In this document: positions 10,582 to 24,454 of the stretch, piece after piece
Position numbering within the stretch: the stretch's first letter is position 1
How the letters are laid out: the number at the start of each line of letters is the position of its first letter
Source: Nemertoderma westbladi
Lineage: Eukaryota; Xenacoelomorpha; Nemertodermatida; Nemertodermatidae
Direction: 5' to 3'
Length of the DNA: 64,000 nucleotides
NCBI GenBank assembly: GCA_032718475.1
Contig: JAUCBJ010007167.1
Coordinates: 35,618-99,617 of the forward strand
The notes under the pieces: model-generated
What the model saw: the letters and a program-made list of their open reading frames with translations, nothing else
Told to the model about the DNA's origin: nothing
Database searches by the model: none
Program-made: the position numbers and the translations under genes

Positions 10582-11940
10582 TTAGTTTTTCTTGCGCGGA
10601 CGGCGTTTACGCAGTGTTTTGAGGCTAGCAAGAGTCCTTTTCTCTTTGGGGCGAGCCACTTTACTAGGAGGGCTATAACTCCTGGGTAAAGGGTGCAATA
10701 CAATTGCATCGGAAGGTTTAGGGTTACGGTCGATGTCTCGTCCATTTCGATATGCTTCTCCTCGAGCTGATTTTCCTCCGCTTGTCATTGGAAACATTTG
10801 TCCAAACTCTTGCAGAAAGTAGAGTCGTCCAAGTTCGATATCTTCTTAGAGATTCTGGATTTCCTGATCGAACTGAGATAAAGCTAATTCGTTTACCGCT
10901 TGGACTTGTTGCTAAAATTTACGTTTCTCTAAACAATTGTCGGTTTCTTTTCCGATCTTTTGAAGAATAATGTCCAACGCGTTTCGTACAACTCTCTCCT
11001 CCGCCTCGGTGACAGGTTGTATCGTGTTAAACAGGGACGATGATACGGTTGAATGGCGATATTAGATGTCCGCGTCCCAATCCGGATAGATAAGATGGGC
11101 GAATATTTAGGGAGCCCACAACCGGAGTGCCACCGACTAACTGTTCGGGTAACACTAGATCTTTGAACAGTGAGTACAGTTCGGGAGGATCCGTGATACT
11201 ATTAGGGTCAAGCGTTTGGGGTCTCACTGAGGAATGAGGAGGTCTGACCAAGTATTCCGGAACTCTGATCATTGGTTTATTCAAGGATCGTTTGAGTCGA
11301 GCGAGCGTAGGTGATACGTCGAACAAATTTCGCTCGAAACTCCCGTAAATACAGCGAGTAAAACCGTGTTTAAAGCAACGTCTCCGCGGATGTTTATGTC
11401 TTTCCGTTTGTTGGTTGGGTCTTGGGCATTCATCGTAATAATACCAAAGACACACGTCTTGTAGGGGAAACGCGGGTGATATTTATTCGGTTTTACAACG
11501 TTTCTCTCAAGAATTCCAAATATACGTTGGAGTTACTGCGTTTATCCGGTTCTTTAACGTCTTCTCTTTCGAGTCGATTTCGAATAGAATTTTCGCATTC
11601 TATTTTCAGTTTATCGTTCCGACTCCGCTGGGTAGGATATTTAAATAATACCATTTTCCTTTTCGGTGTCGAAATCGTCCGTATCGTGTAAATCGATAGG
11701 ATGGCCGGTAATTAATAAGTCCAAATACGTACCATTACGATGCGTATAGCGAGCGGTGAACTTTCTATAATCCAATTCACGCGTAAGTTGCTCCTGGGAC
11801 ATTGGCGGTTCGATATAACGACCATCGTCCTCCGTAGTAGTTGGACCAGCGTCACCGCGTATCAAGCTATCGACAAACGCTTGTAAAGGTAGAGTATATC
11901 GCTCCCTGATACTAAGATCATCTTCTATCAACTCAGACAT
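10582..11940 (-). pseudogene. Second coding region of element A (unknown protein), internally deleted
   Basis: The start MSELIEDDLSIRERY at 11940 matches the start of the intact-length version in element B (39994). The frame is lost near 11650 by a one-base insertion (TEKENG) and recovered by 11455. At about 11035 it shifts again. The conserved sequence can be followed to near 10797 with a TAA nonsense codon (GAA in B). There the copy jumps to the last 70 codons, missing about 2.7 kb that B retains (about 41295-44070). The first cysteine of the N-terminal Cys/His motif is Tyr here. The C-terminal basic tail (RKRRPRKKN) is kept. The reading continues as LKRSLNKP where B has a stop, which shows that the B stop is a lesion and not a real gene end. 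Confidence 0.82.
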
Positions 11941-13543
11941 AGCTGCTATATGAGTTTATCAATATTATAATGATTTTATATTTAGGCTTGCGGGCGTCGC
12001 TGCCTACCCCTCTCTGCCCCCGGACAGTGCAAGATCCTCAGCGCCGATGTACCGTCGCCGCTGTGTTTTCGCCAACGTAGTAGCTACTCCACTGTCCATC
12101 CCAAAGGCTTAGATTTACTTCAGGTTGTTGCGGCAGAGTTAGGGCTACTTTCACAATTGCGACTCGCTACTGTAAACACACTTTAGTAGTAACATTCACC
12201 TATAAACGCACAAATTCCACACAACTGTCACAAATCGCACACATTCGGGCCATTTGTCCGTTAGTCAGTGCCTTCCAGAATGCCACGTTATTATTATGTA
12301 TCCTTGGATACTAGCAGTGTGCTATTTATTCCCTATGCTATTCAATGGGGCAAGCCTTTATTGTTCTTTTTAACTCACTTCTAATTCTAGCGTGGTTGTT
12401 GCCATGGTGACATTATGGAAAGCTAGCGGTAGAATTAGGGTAATTCTCATGCATACAGATCTGGGATGCTATTTAATAGTAATTCTTTAATTGTCAATAT
12501 TCCTCTTTATACATGATTTTATGAATTTTATCGGCTATTGACTATATATCAGAGATTCTCGCAAACTACTACACTTAATAGGGTGAATCTCCGCTCCCAT
12601 GATCTATTAATTAATGGAATTTTGGGAATGTTATAAATTGTATAAAAATTACAATTTATCAAATTCATTAAATATGAATTTAAATTTATTCCCGTAAATT
12701 TTATTATTTAATATTAAATAGACATAATTTTATTCCAGAACATGTCTGGGGACTGGGATCCTTGATTCTAGGAAATTGGTCTTTTTAAGAATATCGGTAA
12801 GTGCTACGATATCTTAATAGACTAGAATTTTAAAGGATCTAAAATTTGACAGATTTTGTAAATATTAATAATTAATATTTAGGATGGGCACCGGTTTATT
12901 CCAGAACATGTCTGGGGACGTTAACCACTGATTCTAGAATTTTGTCTTTCAAGTATATCGGTGGGTGCCGCGATATCTTAATCGACTAGAATTACAGATG
13001 GTCAAAGGGTTTAACAGATTTATTTTGCGTTCTACGCTACTGTTAAAGGGACATCACGCTACTATATGTATTATTTAATATACGGCATGAGAGCAATATC
13101 GCACGAAGCAATGTCAGTGAGAAGAGGCAAGTCGTTTCCAAGGTCTACCCAGAGCTTGGTTTAGCCGAGACACGAGGATCTGAACTTTGCATTCCTAATA
13201 CTCTACTTTACCAATAATACTTGAATATAGTAGGAGCTTTATTGTACTTTAATAAGTACGGATATTTCATCTTACTGTAGTTACGTATTTGTAATGTAAT
13301 ACGGACAGTAAGGAAAGAGAAAAAGAATTGTTTCTCGCCGTCGCTCTAAATATATAATATATAAGTAATTAAGTAATAAACACTAATATATATTGCACTA
13401 ATCTACTAAATAATCGCTAAAATAACATTCTACTAAATAAAATTAAAGAAAACGATTATAATAAAATTACATAATAATACATACATAAATATAAAATGAT
13501 AAGAATATAAAATAATATGATCACACACCCACTCCAGACGCTG
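11941..13543 (-). other. Intergenic region of element A between pol and the second coding region
   Basis: No credible coding frame is present. The region aligns with 38380-39993 of element B over most of its length. It contains a two-copy repeat (12733-13050). Close to its downstream end it has a conserved GTGTGTTTACAG acceptor-like sequence (minus strand, near 12170-12185), and an AGCAG just before the ATG at 11940. Confidence 0.7.
12733..13050 (-). repeat. Duplicated 166-bp unit with a TTCCAGAACATGTCTGG dyad
   Basis: Two diverged units start with TTCCAGAACATGTCTGG at 12733 and 12899. Each continues into a TGATTCTAG element, an ATATCGGT/GGGTG block and GATATCTTAAT.GACTAGAAT. Element B has the same pair at 38996-39178. 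The dyad CCAGA..TCTGG is kept in both A units, and the first B unit keeps its symmetry with TTCTGGAA. Confidence 0.75.
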
Positions 13544-16500
13544 CTAAGCTGGGGAGTCCCTAGATGTTTGTTGGATTAGGGAGGTGGTCGTGGGAAGAGT
13601 ATCTTGCCTTCCATAGTTTCCGGAGAGTTCTCTGTCTTTTTCCAGTAAACATAAACGACCAACTGGGCGATTGAGCTGCTGTGTCTCGAAGACAATTCCC
13701 GGTTTCTTGAAGTTACGTCGCATGACGGCGAGTTCTACCGATCGCACCAAACCATCATCCGAGATGTGAGTCTCGATGATACGACCTGTCTGCCACCGCT
13801 TACGTGGAAGATCTGAATCCACAATAAGGACCATGTCTCCAGCGCTGACGTTTTCTTGCTGCGCAAACCACTTAGTTCGAAGTTGTAGCGTGGGCAGATA
13901 ATGTTTTTCGAAATGGTCAGCGAAGCGACGGGATAACAACTGCATAAGTTGCAAAGTTTGCCAGCAGTATTCGTCTCCGTCTGTGATTTCTGATTGTGGG
14001 AGCATTGCTACAGGTTTCTTCAGTAGGAAGTGCGCGGGTGTTAGCGCTTCCAGGGAATCGGGACTCGATGAGACTGGCATAAGCGGTCTCTCGTTGAGAT
14101 AGGCGGCGATTTCCTCCATTAACGTCCGCAAAAGTTCGTCGGTGAGATACGCGCGGCACGGCACTATAAAGTGAAATGCGGTCTTCACGCTCCTGATTAA
14201 TCTCTCCCAACTTACTCCCCACCAAGGGGCGTCGGCGGCGTTGAAGGTCCAGCTAGATGCTGTTACCCTTAGCTGATCGTCCACCTGTCTTTGGTTCCAA
14301 TCCTTGACGTAAGCTTTGATTTCATTGTTGGCACCAATGAAGTTCGTTCCCTTATCAGATCTCATCGTGTTACTAGTTCCAAAGCGAGCGATCTGTCATC
14401 GTAAGCTCAATAGGAAGCTGTTGGTAGATAAATCGTTCACCATATCGAGATGGATAGCTCTACAAGTCATACAAACAAAGATGACACACCATCTCTTGAC
14501 TATAGTCCTAGCACGATATACTTCAATAGGGCCAAATAAATCTACACCGGTATTAGTAAAGGGTGGTTCATAGAAGCTTACTCGTTCCCTGGGTAATTCT
14601 GCCTCTCGCTGTGTTAAAGGCCTACTGAATGCTTTCCTACAGGGTATGCAGTTCCTAAGAACTTGGTTCAGAGCTCTACGGGGTTTATAAAAATAATAGC
14701 GAGTTCGAATTCTAAGAACTAAGAACTCGTTCTCTACCAGCATGATAAAGTTTGCTGTGAACATCTACAATCATCTTGACTTGTATTTCAAGATTTCTAA
14801 TGAGTATGGGAAACTTAGTGTCAAAGGATAATGGAGCATTCGTTAATCTTCCTCCAACACGTATCAACCCATCTATCATTGTGCTAGAGAAACGATCCCT
14901 TAAGCGCATCTGTGGATTTCTCAACAACAGGAAATACTTATCGGAATCCTCATAGCATTGCAGGAGTCTCAGCATCTGCTTGTTGGTTTCTTCATGCTCC
15001 TGATAACTGATCTTCTCCTTCAGAAATCTGTCGGATATCTTATATTTGGGAAGATCTTTAACAACATGGACCTGCACCGATGTCAGTGGAGCGGTATCAC
15101 TATTGGTCTTCGTCCCGGAGTAGTGATGATGAAAACATCGTTTTAAATATGTAACGGCCTTACAGAGCCGATTCCAGGAACTGTAGTGATGTATCGCTCT
15201 CTGCAGGAGAGGTGAGAGTCCTTGCGAGACGTCTGGTATTCCAGATTTCCAATCCTTCTCACGGATTTCCACAATAGACTTATTTGTGGCTGTGGGTTTC
15301 GGATCCAAAGCGTCGTCTCCGGAAGTGTGTAGTACAGACAGATCTACCACAGGTTTAAATAACTTCGATTTACTCGCCCGAGTTTTAGGTTTGACTTTCT
15401 CCGCTCCCTTGGCCTGTCGAATCTCTGCCGTAGTAAGATGAGGAGGCCATTCCTTTTCTTCTCTGTATAGGAAGGCGGGTCCACCTAACCAGTCTGGAGT
15501 ATCTATCAGTTCTTGTGGAGTTGCTCCCCTGGAGGCGATGTCTGCTGGATTAATCATTCCGGGGCAATGTCTCCATTGATCCATCTTCGTGCGACTAAGT
15601 ATAATGGCCACTCTGTTGGTAACGAAGACGCTGAACTGACAGACTTCATTTGTTATATACTCCAACACGAGTAAAGCATCGGTCCAATAGACAGTTTTCT
15701 CCAGTGGATAGTCGATCTGTTCTGTTACATTCCGGACGATGGCTGTAGCGTATAGAGCCGCCTTTAACTCCGCTCGAGGAACTTTCAACTTGTTGTTTAT
15801 CAAGGCCTTAGAGGTAACCAAGGCGACCTTGATTCCATCCGGAGTTTCAACTCTCAGGTAGGCTACTATACCTATTCCCATATCGCTGGCGTCTCCAAAC
15901 ACATGGAGTTGATAGGAATACGTAGGGAGAACATGACCAAAATATGAACGGGAAATTATAAAGTTCTCGATGGCTGGTCGAGAATCTTCCCATTTCATCC
16001 ACTTCTTCAATAATTCTCCCTTGAGTGGATCATCCCATGAGTGGTTTTCAAGCCACATTTGTTGTACTAAACTCCATTAATATAACTGGGCTAATAAATC
16101 CCAATGGATCGAAATAAGTACTCAGGATACTTAAACAAATCCTTTTAGTTCGAACTGGATTATCTCGCTGTTTTAGCTGGAAAAACAGGATATCTCTCTC
16201 TGTGTCCCATTTCAAACCGAGTGTCTTGGTTTCTGGAAGATCATCTTTGATTAGGTCTAGGTCTTTCGCTCCTCGATCTTCTACCGGGATCGATTCCAGA
16301 AACTCACAGGAGTTGCTGGTGAATTTAGTTAATCGAAATCCACCTCTTTTTAAGCACTCTACCGTTCCTTTGGTGACATCAATGGCTTCTTCAACTGATG
16401 GAAGGGACTTTAAATTGTCATCCATGTATATATCCCGTTTGATGTTGTCGATCACCTCTTTAGAGAAGGCGTCTCGGTTGTCATTAGCAGTGGTGCGCAC

Positions 16501-19500
16501 CACTGAGCAGGCGTTTGAAGGGCTTTAGATTATCCCAAAAGCCTGGATGGTCATCCAATACTCCACCGGCTTCTGGTTGAGGTCTCCTTCAGGCCACCAC
16601 AGAAATCGTGGGCTATCTCGGTCCCTATCCAGCGCCTTGACTTGTAAGAACATGCCTTCTATGTCGGAGGCGAAAGCGATTGAATATTGTCGTAATCTTA
16701 AGAGTATTCCCAACAAGGATTGGAGTAAGTTGGGTCCTGGTAACAATTCGGAATTAAGGGATTGGCCCATGTAGAGGGCGGAGCCGTCAAAGACTACTCG
16801 TACCTCATGGGGTTTACCGGGTTTGGGAACGTAATGGTGTGTTAAATAATACGTTCTCTCAGTTATAGGTGTTTCTTCCGGTACTCGCTCCGCATATCCC
16901 TTGCTAATAAATTTCTTCAACTGAGTCTGATACATTTCTTTAGCTGAAGAATTTGCCGTAAGGCGTCGATGTAGTTGAGCAATTCTTTTCTCCGCCAAGG
17001 GTCTGTTGTTTATGAACTTTGGTTCTCGCTCTCGGAAAGGTAGACCGATTTCATATCTACGTTGATCTTTAAGAAAACGTGTAGTTGTCTCTTGGATCTG
17101 CTTGGCTCTTTCTTCTTCTACCGATAGGGCCTTATCGTAGGAATTGGTCTCTACAGCCTCTTGAGTAAACAATCGTACGGCGTGTTCATCCCGAGTTTTT
17201 GCATTATAACATTCAATTACGTCATTCAGTTCGTCGTTATAGTCGACTCGTTCTGATGGACGAATGAGCTGACATAGGTTCACTTGGTTTTGCCAAGTCT
17301 CGTTTTCCATAAGGAGATCAATGGTATTCTCCTCGTCGAAGAGTTGGTGGATATCGTCATTATCTGAGGAGTATGGTGTTCCCTCAGTTGGATCGTCTAC
17401 CTCACTACTCTCCACTTCCCATTCTCTTACTTGATATACCTGATCTTTTGGTAATCTTTCCATGAGAGTTCTACAGGAAGGGCCAGTAAAGTACCAACCC
17501 ACTCTAGTTCTTCCCGCATAAGCTTGTAGTGGTTGCGGTTGAGCAGGCCGTTTCTCCAATGTCTCGAGCGCCTCATGCGCATTTTGACCGATGAGTATTT
17601 GCACTCCAGGGTAATCGGTGTTGAATCTAGGTATATCAAGCTGCTGGGTGAAATCGTCCTCATCCCAGTTATAAGATTCCACTTGGCTGGTAGCGAAGTT
17701 CTTTATCGCGACCATTTTTACTGACCTTATGCTGTGTTCTCCTAGTTCATCCTGGGGGGTGGACAACGCACCTACATAATAATCCGCTATTACTGTAGAT
17801 TTCCAAACCTGCATAATTCCTGACATGTTTAGCTTAGTCGGAGAATTCGTCCGTATAGAATCCTTCCATCTCAGAACTTTGGTCAGTGTCGTTCACATCA
17901 CTGAATTGGACATGTAGTTCAGACTCACTTACCTGACTCGGGCTGTTTCGCTCGAATTCAGTGTGCAACAAGATATGATGTTTCGCACCATACTTTGCAC
18001 ACCTTGCGTCGGAGTAACAGGTTCGCCATTGGTGTCCTTGTCTGAGGCAATTATAACACAACCGCTTATCCCATATGACTTCCCGTCTATCCTTTAATGA
18101 TTTCTTTAGGAATTCATCACATACATTCAAACGGTGGGGCCCGTCACACAGCGCACATTTCGGTTTGATGTTACTTACCTTATTTTGAGTAACATTGTGC
18201 ACACTCGTTCTTTCTTCGGGCTTTCTTACCTGAATTCTCATAGGAGACGTAGGAGGGGTTTTTCTTACCTGTTCTCTCCTGTCATTGGTTCGAGACTTGA
18301 ATTTACTTACGTCTTTAGGCGTTTTGTTGACATAATAAGATCTTTCAGTGTCTTTCCCGCTGTCCTCTCCTTGAGAAGCCTGGCTTTCGCCGTCGTCGGT
18401 ATAACACACTGGTGTTACCTTTCTCCTAGAAACGGGTTTCTCACTTACCTTGTTTTCCGGTGTCTTTTCTCTAGATTGCTTTAGGAGCTGTAATTTCACT
18501 TCTCCATCTAAGAATGACATGAGATCAGCCATGGTAGGGTCTCGTCGTTGTTGTTCCATCATATATAACACTTTCTTATCCCAGCGTGTACCTACTCCAC
18601 CCTTCGGTAAAGTAGAGGCCACGGCTCCAATAACCATAGAACTCTGATATTCATGAGACTTACCTAGCCAATCTAATTGTCTACAGATCTCCTGAATTTC
18701 ATCGGAAAACTCTATAATCCCGCTGCTAATGAATTTTCGGGGCGCTACCAATTTTGCATACAAATACCTAGCTATGTTATTCCTATTACCATACCTAATG
18801 TTTAGGGTATCCCAAACTTGTCTTAATCCATCTGGATGTCCAATAAACTTTAACGCCATTAACTTGGGAGATCCTTCCAAGCACTCGATGAGGAATCTAA
18901 GTTTCTCTCCGTTAGATAGCACAGAGTTCTGTATGTTATCTTTGTAATACTCATTAAAAGGTAACCATTTCATCTCATCTCCATTGAACTTGACGATCTC
19001 TCCCACCTTTACCGCTTGACGGGCTTCGGTTCTAGCCATTTGACGCGTAAAACTTTCTTGGGCCATCGTGTTATTTAATATCGAGTTATCGGTATATAAA
19101 TTTCTCGGATTATTATCAAGTCTATATGGAATATCATTGTCAACAGGTTTATAATTACCCTTAATAGGGTTTACTATAGGAGTTTCCACTTCGCTAGCAG
19201 TATAGATGCGTGTAGGCTCCACACCTTGCGCATGAAATACTTCAGACCTAACAGGTTGACACATTGTTACAGGGGGTGGTGGTATACCCTTTTGTGTATT
19301 TACTAATTTATCGCGTTCTAACGCGATACTTTGCTGCACTTCTTGCAACTCTAACCTACTTTCCCTTACTGTGCCCTTGAACTGCTTAACAGTTTCCTGC
19401 ATCTGCCCGAGCAGGAGATCCATCCCCCACCGTCTCTCATCCACCCACTCGACCGCCGAAACGGGAGCCGCCAACGTTGTAGCGGGTGGACGGGGGACAA

Positions 19501-21359
19501 CGGGCGACAAATCCTCGGAGTCCAGAACAGGAACTGTCTCATGGGCTGTTCTGCTGGGCACAGGTAGCTTAGTGCTGTGCAGAGGGAATTTAGAGGTAGG
19601 TTCAGGGAGTACAGGTGTCTCTATCACCGAAGGGGTGGCTTCGAGAACAGGCCTAATTATTTCAGGCTCAACTACTATAGTAGGGAGTCTTTCTATTTTA
19701 ATTATTAGGTCTGTGGGTTCTGTACTACCTAAGTTTGTGTTAGTTAGTTGCCTTCTAACAGCTGGAGGCAAATCAGGCAATTTCTGACGGTGGGGCATTC
19801 TTCTACGTCTGCTTAGACGAGATCGATTTCCTCCGCCTTCAGGATCGGTGGTATCGCCTTCCTCAGATGATGTATATCCCTGTCTTTTGGGAATAGATCG
19901 ACTCATCATCTGCATTTGACTAGCTGTTAACTGTTTATTTATGCAGTCTTGATTCTCTTGAAGATTTTCCAACTCTAGTTGGGTTGTCTCTTCAGATGCC
20001 CTCCGTTCTGCTTCTGCCACTGCCGCTTTTCTTTCCACTTCGGCCGCTTTTCTTTCCACTTCGACTGCCTTCCTTTCCGCTTCTGCCGCTGCCACTGCCG
20101 CTTGTCTTTCCACTTCGGCCGCTTTTATTTCCACTTCGACCACCTTTCTTTCCGCTTCTGCCTCTGCCGCTGCCGCTGCTGCTGTCTTTCTATCTTCTAT
20201 ACGTTTCTTCTTTAGTTGTTCTTCTTGGACTCTAGCGATGCGGAGGCGTTCATCAAATTTAGCTTGGTTCGCAGCTATCATATCCGCATCGATTGCGTCC
20301 AACACAAGCTTGGCTCCTTCACTATTAGGGCTAAGTCCATCCAGCCTTCTCCTCAACTCTTCATCACCTACAAAGCGTTGATAGTCTGACAGATAGATGT
20401 CAATAGCATCCCTCTTATGCGGTTTCTCTGCCGTCGCTTCGCTTTCCACTTGGGAAAAGGTAGCGTCTGTTGATTCTCCATGGGTTGAGCGTTCAGCCAG
20501 CTGAGCTTTCCACTGGGCCGTTCCTTGAACCTGAAGACTCACCCGTTGAAACCAAGTCTTTACGGCAACTTGCAACGACGTGTCTTGTCTTCTTTTTGAA
20601 GCTTCTTCAAAGGCCGATAAGATTAGTCTGATTCTTAGAATTCTTTCTCTAACTTGATAAAGCAGCTCTCCCTGCTCTTGAGGTCCTTGGGGTTGTCGAA
20701 ACAGTTGTTCCTCTAATCGCTCCATAGAGCTGAAGAATCCCTGTACGTATCCTGCTGCTGACCTCTTCCTCACAGCTGGATCGATGGTTTCTTTTATTAC
20801 TCCCATCCTGTGTATGTCTTCCCAGGCGGCTTCCGATAAGTCAAACGGTAGTCCGGGTCCGGGGAAGTTCCATTGCGACTCGACAATAGACTTCAGTTCT
20901 TCCCTTGTGTATCCCGCATCTCGCTTACCGCGATCGCTTACTTCTCGCCCAATCAATCTGGTGTTCCTCCACCGCAATCAATACCCTAGTGAGTACGGCT
21001 GCAGGAAGGATGAGAAGGGGATCCGAATAAACCGCATCTACCATCTTTGCTCCGCGCTCGGGTGTCAGCTCTACAGTATCCGCACTACTGGAGCTGTCGG
21101 GCCGCTGAGAAATACGTTCTCGGCTCGAGTGTTGCTGCTGTTCCGCTGCTTCTTGGTCTTGCTTGACTTGAGCTCGAGTGCCTATGATAGACCTACGGTG
21201 TTGGACTAGCCTAGGGTCTGATATTACTACTCGAGGGATGATCTTTCTTACAGTAGGAGGTGAGTTGAACTTCGGTCTCACACGTTCCACACTCCTATCT
21301 GGGTCACAGATGGTTGTATCTAAGAGACTGTCTGACAGGTTTTGCTTTGTATCAGACAT
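13544..21359 (-). pseudogene. gag-pol: gag-pol of element A, protease deleted and several frame breaks
   Basis: The ATG at 21359 starts MSDTKQNLSDSLLDTT and the natural stop is at 13544. In order it has an N-terminal Gag with an Ala/Glu coiled coil (about 20260-20000), a DUF1759-like domain (about 19080-18650), zinc knuckles (about 18130-17950, one CAKC changed to CAKY), reverse transcriptase with YMDD (near 16420), RNase H (FGDASDMG near 15890), the integrase zinc site and core (14790-14180) and DUF5641 (about 13850-13650). Breaks are a frameshift near 20930-20975, a deletion at about 17840 that removes the DSGS protease region and flanks, TAA at 16525, a 5-base loss near 16065, an insertion near 14712 and TGA at 14396. 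The integrase GG before SWERL is GV. It cannot make an active polyprotein. Confidence 0.92.
17927..18452 (-). promoter_or_regulatory. Cluster of five consensus 5' splice-site sequences inside gag (element A)
   Basis: On the minus strand CAGGTAAGT, AAGGTAAG, CAGGTAAGA (twice) and AAGGTAAGT occur within about 525 bases, ending near 17929, 18173, 18230, 18263 and 18443. The same five positions are present in C and four comparable ones in B. They sit in the zinc-knuckle end of Gag and encode QVS, QVR or KVS. Confidence 0.5.
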
Positions 21360-23261
21360 GTTTGTTTGTACAGTTGGATGCCTACTGCTGTATTACAGTT
21401 AAAGCAAGTCTAGTAATTCAGTATCAACTGTTAGCCTAGTAATTAATTACCGATATTGTTACTCAGTGTAACGTGATATATATATATAATATATTAGAAT
21501 ACCGGTATGCTTATAATATATATAAGTATTATTACAGACTAGATTTGTCACAGAATACCGGTATGTAATTTCAGCGCAAATATATATAAATATATAATAG
21601 GCCTATCGTGAATACCGGTATGCAGCTTACACTTATAGTATATATAAGTATAATTATGGACTAGAATTAATTACAGAATACTGGTATAATTTCAGCCTAA
21701 ATTTATAGAAATAAATATAATAAGCCTATTGTAAATACCGGTATGTCAATTATTTTAGAATAATTGAATTTCTGAATTTTAGGGGTTACTTGGTTACTTT
21801 ACTTTACTTTATTACCGTTATTGAAGCAGTAGTCCAACTGATATTAAGACCTAATTGTTGTAAGACAGGCCTACTATTTTATAAATCGGTTTGAGTTGAT
21901 TTATAATATTATATACCCGTATAATGGATTTTGTCAATATTTGAAATAAATGTTATTATTTCTGGGAAGGAGTCACTGCACAGAAGCTGTATGCTCGCAG
22001 TGAAGTGCTACTTGTTGGACACTAAAACATATAATTCTAATTTACCTAAGTTACTTAATACTACAAATTACATACAATTCGGGGTGAGATTACAATCTCT
22101 AAATAAACACAAAAATTACACGTACGAATTTTTAGGGTAATTTTACAAGAAATCTACAAACCAGCCTAACAAAGGGTTAGAATATCTGGTTATTACAAAT
22201 GGACAGGATATTACGGTATTTGAAAATAATAAAGCAGTAGTAAATATGCTGCGTTGTCCAGATAGGAAAAATACCACCGTCTGACGACTTATAACCATAT
22301 CGCTATAAGTACTACGTTATGTATCACGGAGTGTTCCTACCTAGAAGTTAATTACCGCGGTCTACCAGAACCAACGTGCCTATTAACCACTTTACAACAC
22401 AAATATACTGGCTACACACTAATTACCTTCGGAAAGCACTGTACACTAAACCCTAAATTAGGTACAAGTACTTATACAACAAATAACTAGCAGTTAGAAA
22501 TACTTGTACAGCTAAAAGAACCACGGTATCTGCCGGAGTGACCAAAGCATAAAATCTCCAGTCTTTACCTACGCCTAGCAGCCCTGATGTAGTACCGGGG
22601 TTAGTTTAACTATAATGGTATGTATAACAAGCACAATTACTGTAGGAATAAACTTGGGGGTATGAATGTTGCGAATAATCGCATAAACTCTGAATAATAA
22701 ATATTACGCGACCCTTACAGACTACACAAACAGAATACAGACCAAACGCTGGCAGACTACTATCAAGCCTAAACAAACTACAGTATATGCAGACTCCGAA
22801 ATGGTTAGTTAGTATGCGTTCTAACCGAGTAGAACGACTTATTCTTTCAAGGGGATTTACCTCACAGCACTGGAAGCCCCTACGTTCCTAACTAGTACTT
22901 TATCGGACATACACTCTACACACACTACAATCTCTTCAGACTTAACAACAGTCAGACAACAGTCCAGCCTACAAATTATCTATACAATCGGAGCAGGCTT
23001 ACACGCCTTCTGCTCAATATTAACCTACAAATAAATAAAACCTGACAGAAATAAGTAAAATCTCAATAAAAAACCAGGGCGGCCGTCCCTGATTAAATAT
23101 TAAGGCCTACCGGTATACAATATCACAATCGAAATAATACTCATGTACCTGTACTGCTATAAGTACCGGTCCGGGTGGTTAGGTAGTCAGGCCTACTAGG
23201 TACCGGTTGACCGGTACTTCAGCTTTATTGCCTACCGCAATACAGAAGCAATAACTGTTAC
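21360..23261 (-). other. 5' leader of element A
   Basis: This is 1.9 kb of non-coding sequence between the 5' LTR and the gag ATG. It contains an LTR-proximal hairpin (TATTGC..GCAATA, plus-strand 23226-23242), a palindromic ACCGGT pair (near 23203-23220), one copy (about 22680-22975) of the 289-bp unit that B and C carry twice, and an array of ACCGGTA palindromes between alternating TATA blocks (about 21500-21750). No open frame looks real. Confidence 0.8.
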
Positions 23262-24449
23262 TGTTCGCGCTTTCAGACCTTTAGCAGTTTAACCTGCCAA
23301 ATTTGGATGTCTTCTAGATTGTAAATCGACTTTAGCCTATGACGAGTATTTGATACACTACATTAGCCGAAGCCAGTCTATGCGCGACCATTCACCAGCT
23401 GGATATACCCGGGAGACTGGATTCGGAAGCCTTGACCGTATTGCGGTGTAGGCCTACTGTATTATTCGACTGATCGTTAATATATAATCTCTGACAAATA
23501 TTATTCACTTTCGGGAAATATTAACAGTTCCTTTAGGACGTGGCGCTCTAAATATGTAAACAGAGTTATGACTTACACTAGACACAACGGGATGGCTATT
23601 GATTCACGTATAAAGCGCATTCTTTAGGAGATGCTTTGTTACCAGTCACAATCATGCACACTACCGCACAATGCTGCACACCGATCTGCTGACCTTCACT
23701 AATTTTAGTCACATATAAAGAGAACAGCAACTGATACATGTGGGGCCTATGAAATAGCATTAGATTCACTCCAAAACCACTTTAATGTGAGTCGCAACTG
23801 TTATATGTAACTGGTCTCTTACCTTCAGTATATCAAGAAGATTGGGGTTTATGATTATTTATCGATTTTATCCACATATAATAATATTCCATCAACTGAT
23901 ATAATCAATAACAGACAGTAAATAGCAGTAAAAATGCGGTGTTTGTAGTTGACAATATGATTTGCATTGATAGGTACCGGTGCGGTCCGGTGCGGTAACA
24001 GTTATACGTTCCTATGATCAAGCCTACTAATGTTGGGCTAAAGCCTGAAAACACAGAAATTCCAAGCCGGTCTTCTGGCATTAGGAAAAAAGGTAAACAT
24101 TGACCCATAATGCATTGCGCGATTTCCCGGAGGTTTCTGTACAAATAACAGGAGAATCGCTCTGATTGGTTGACAGAACAAAGAAACAACAGAGAACAAA
24201 GAAAAAGCTACACGTGTACAGATCAGCTGTTAGCTTTCGTCATAGTAACTACACTGTTTCAAGAGGATTTTAGCGTATTGCGACATAGTATTGCTAGTTA
24301 TGTCCGCTAAAGTGCACATACAGAAGAAATGGCTTTTTGTGTCCACTAAAACACCGGTACAGTAAGAAAACGGCTTTTGATGTCCGTTAAAACACCTACA
24401 GAGTACTTTGCGGGAAAAATAACCAGCTAATTCCGCAAAAGCTTTTACA
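23262..24449 (-). repeat. 5' LTR of element A
   Basis: This is the 1,188-bp partner of 9324-10503 with the same TGT...ACA ends, followed by the AGGCT duplication at 24450. It carries the ancestral version (shared with C) of the patch rearranged in the other LTR (near 23615-23650). Confidence 0.93.
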
Positions 24450-24454
24450 AGGCT

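Larger units (their letters stand above)
9324..24449 (-). mobile_element. BEL/Pao LTR retrotransposon A, complete in outline but defective (15,126 bp)
   Basis: The ends are TGT...ACA LTRs of 1,180 bp (left, the 3' LTR) and 1,188 bp (right, the 5' LTR), with a 5-bp duplication. From 5' to 3' on the minus strand it has the 5' LTR, a 1.9-kb leader, gag-pol (21359-13544), a 1.6-kb intergenic region, remnants of a second coding region (11940-10582) and the 3' LTR. It is closest to element C and more distant from B. It lacks the protease and most of the second coding region, so it could have moved only with help or before these losses. The LTRs differ at about ten sites plus one rearranged patch by eye, making it older than B. 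Confidence 0.93.

Noticed and set aside
12733-12915. p53 or heat-shock factor binding sites
   Set aside because: The dyads fit short degenerate consensus patterns, which occur often by chance. They are kept only as a conserved repeat of unknown role.
19979-20235. Cys/Phe/Leu-rich frames opposite the gag coiled coil (also 54353-54807, 6474-6721 and 1134-1736)
   Set aside because: They are antisense shadows of Ala/Glu/Lys-rich coiled-coil coding sequence in gag.
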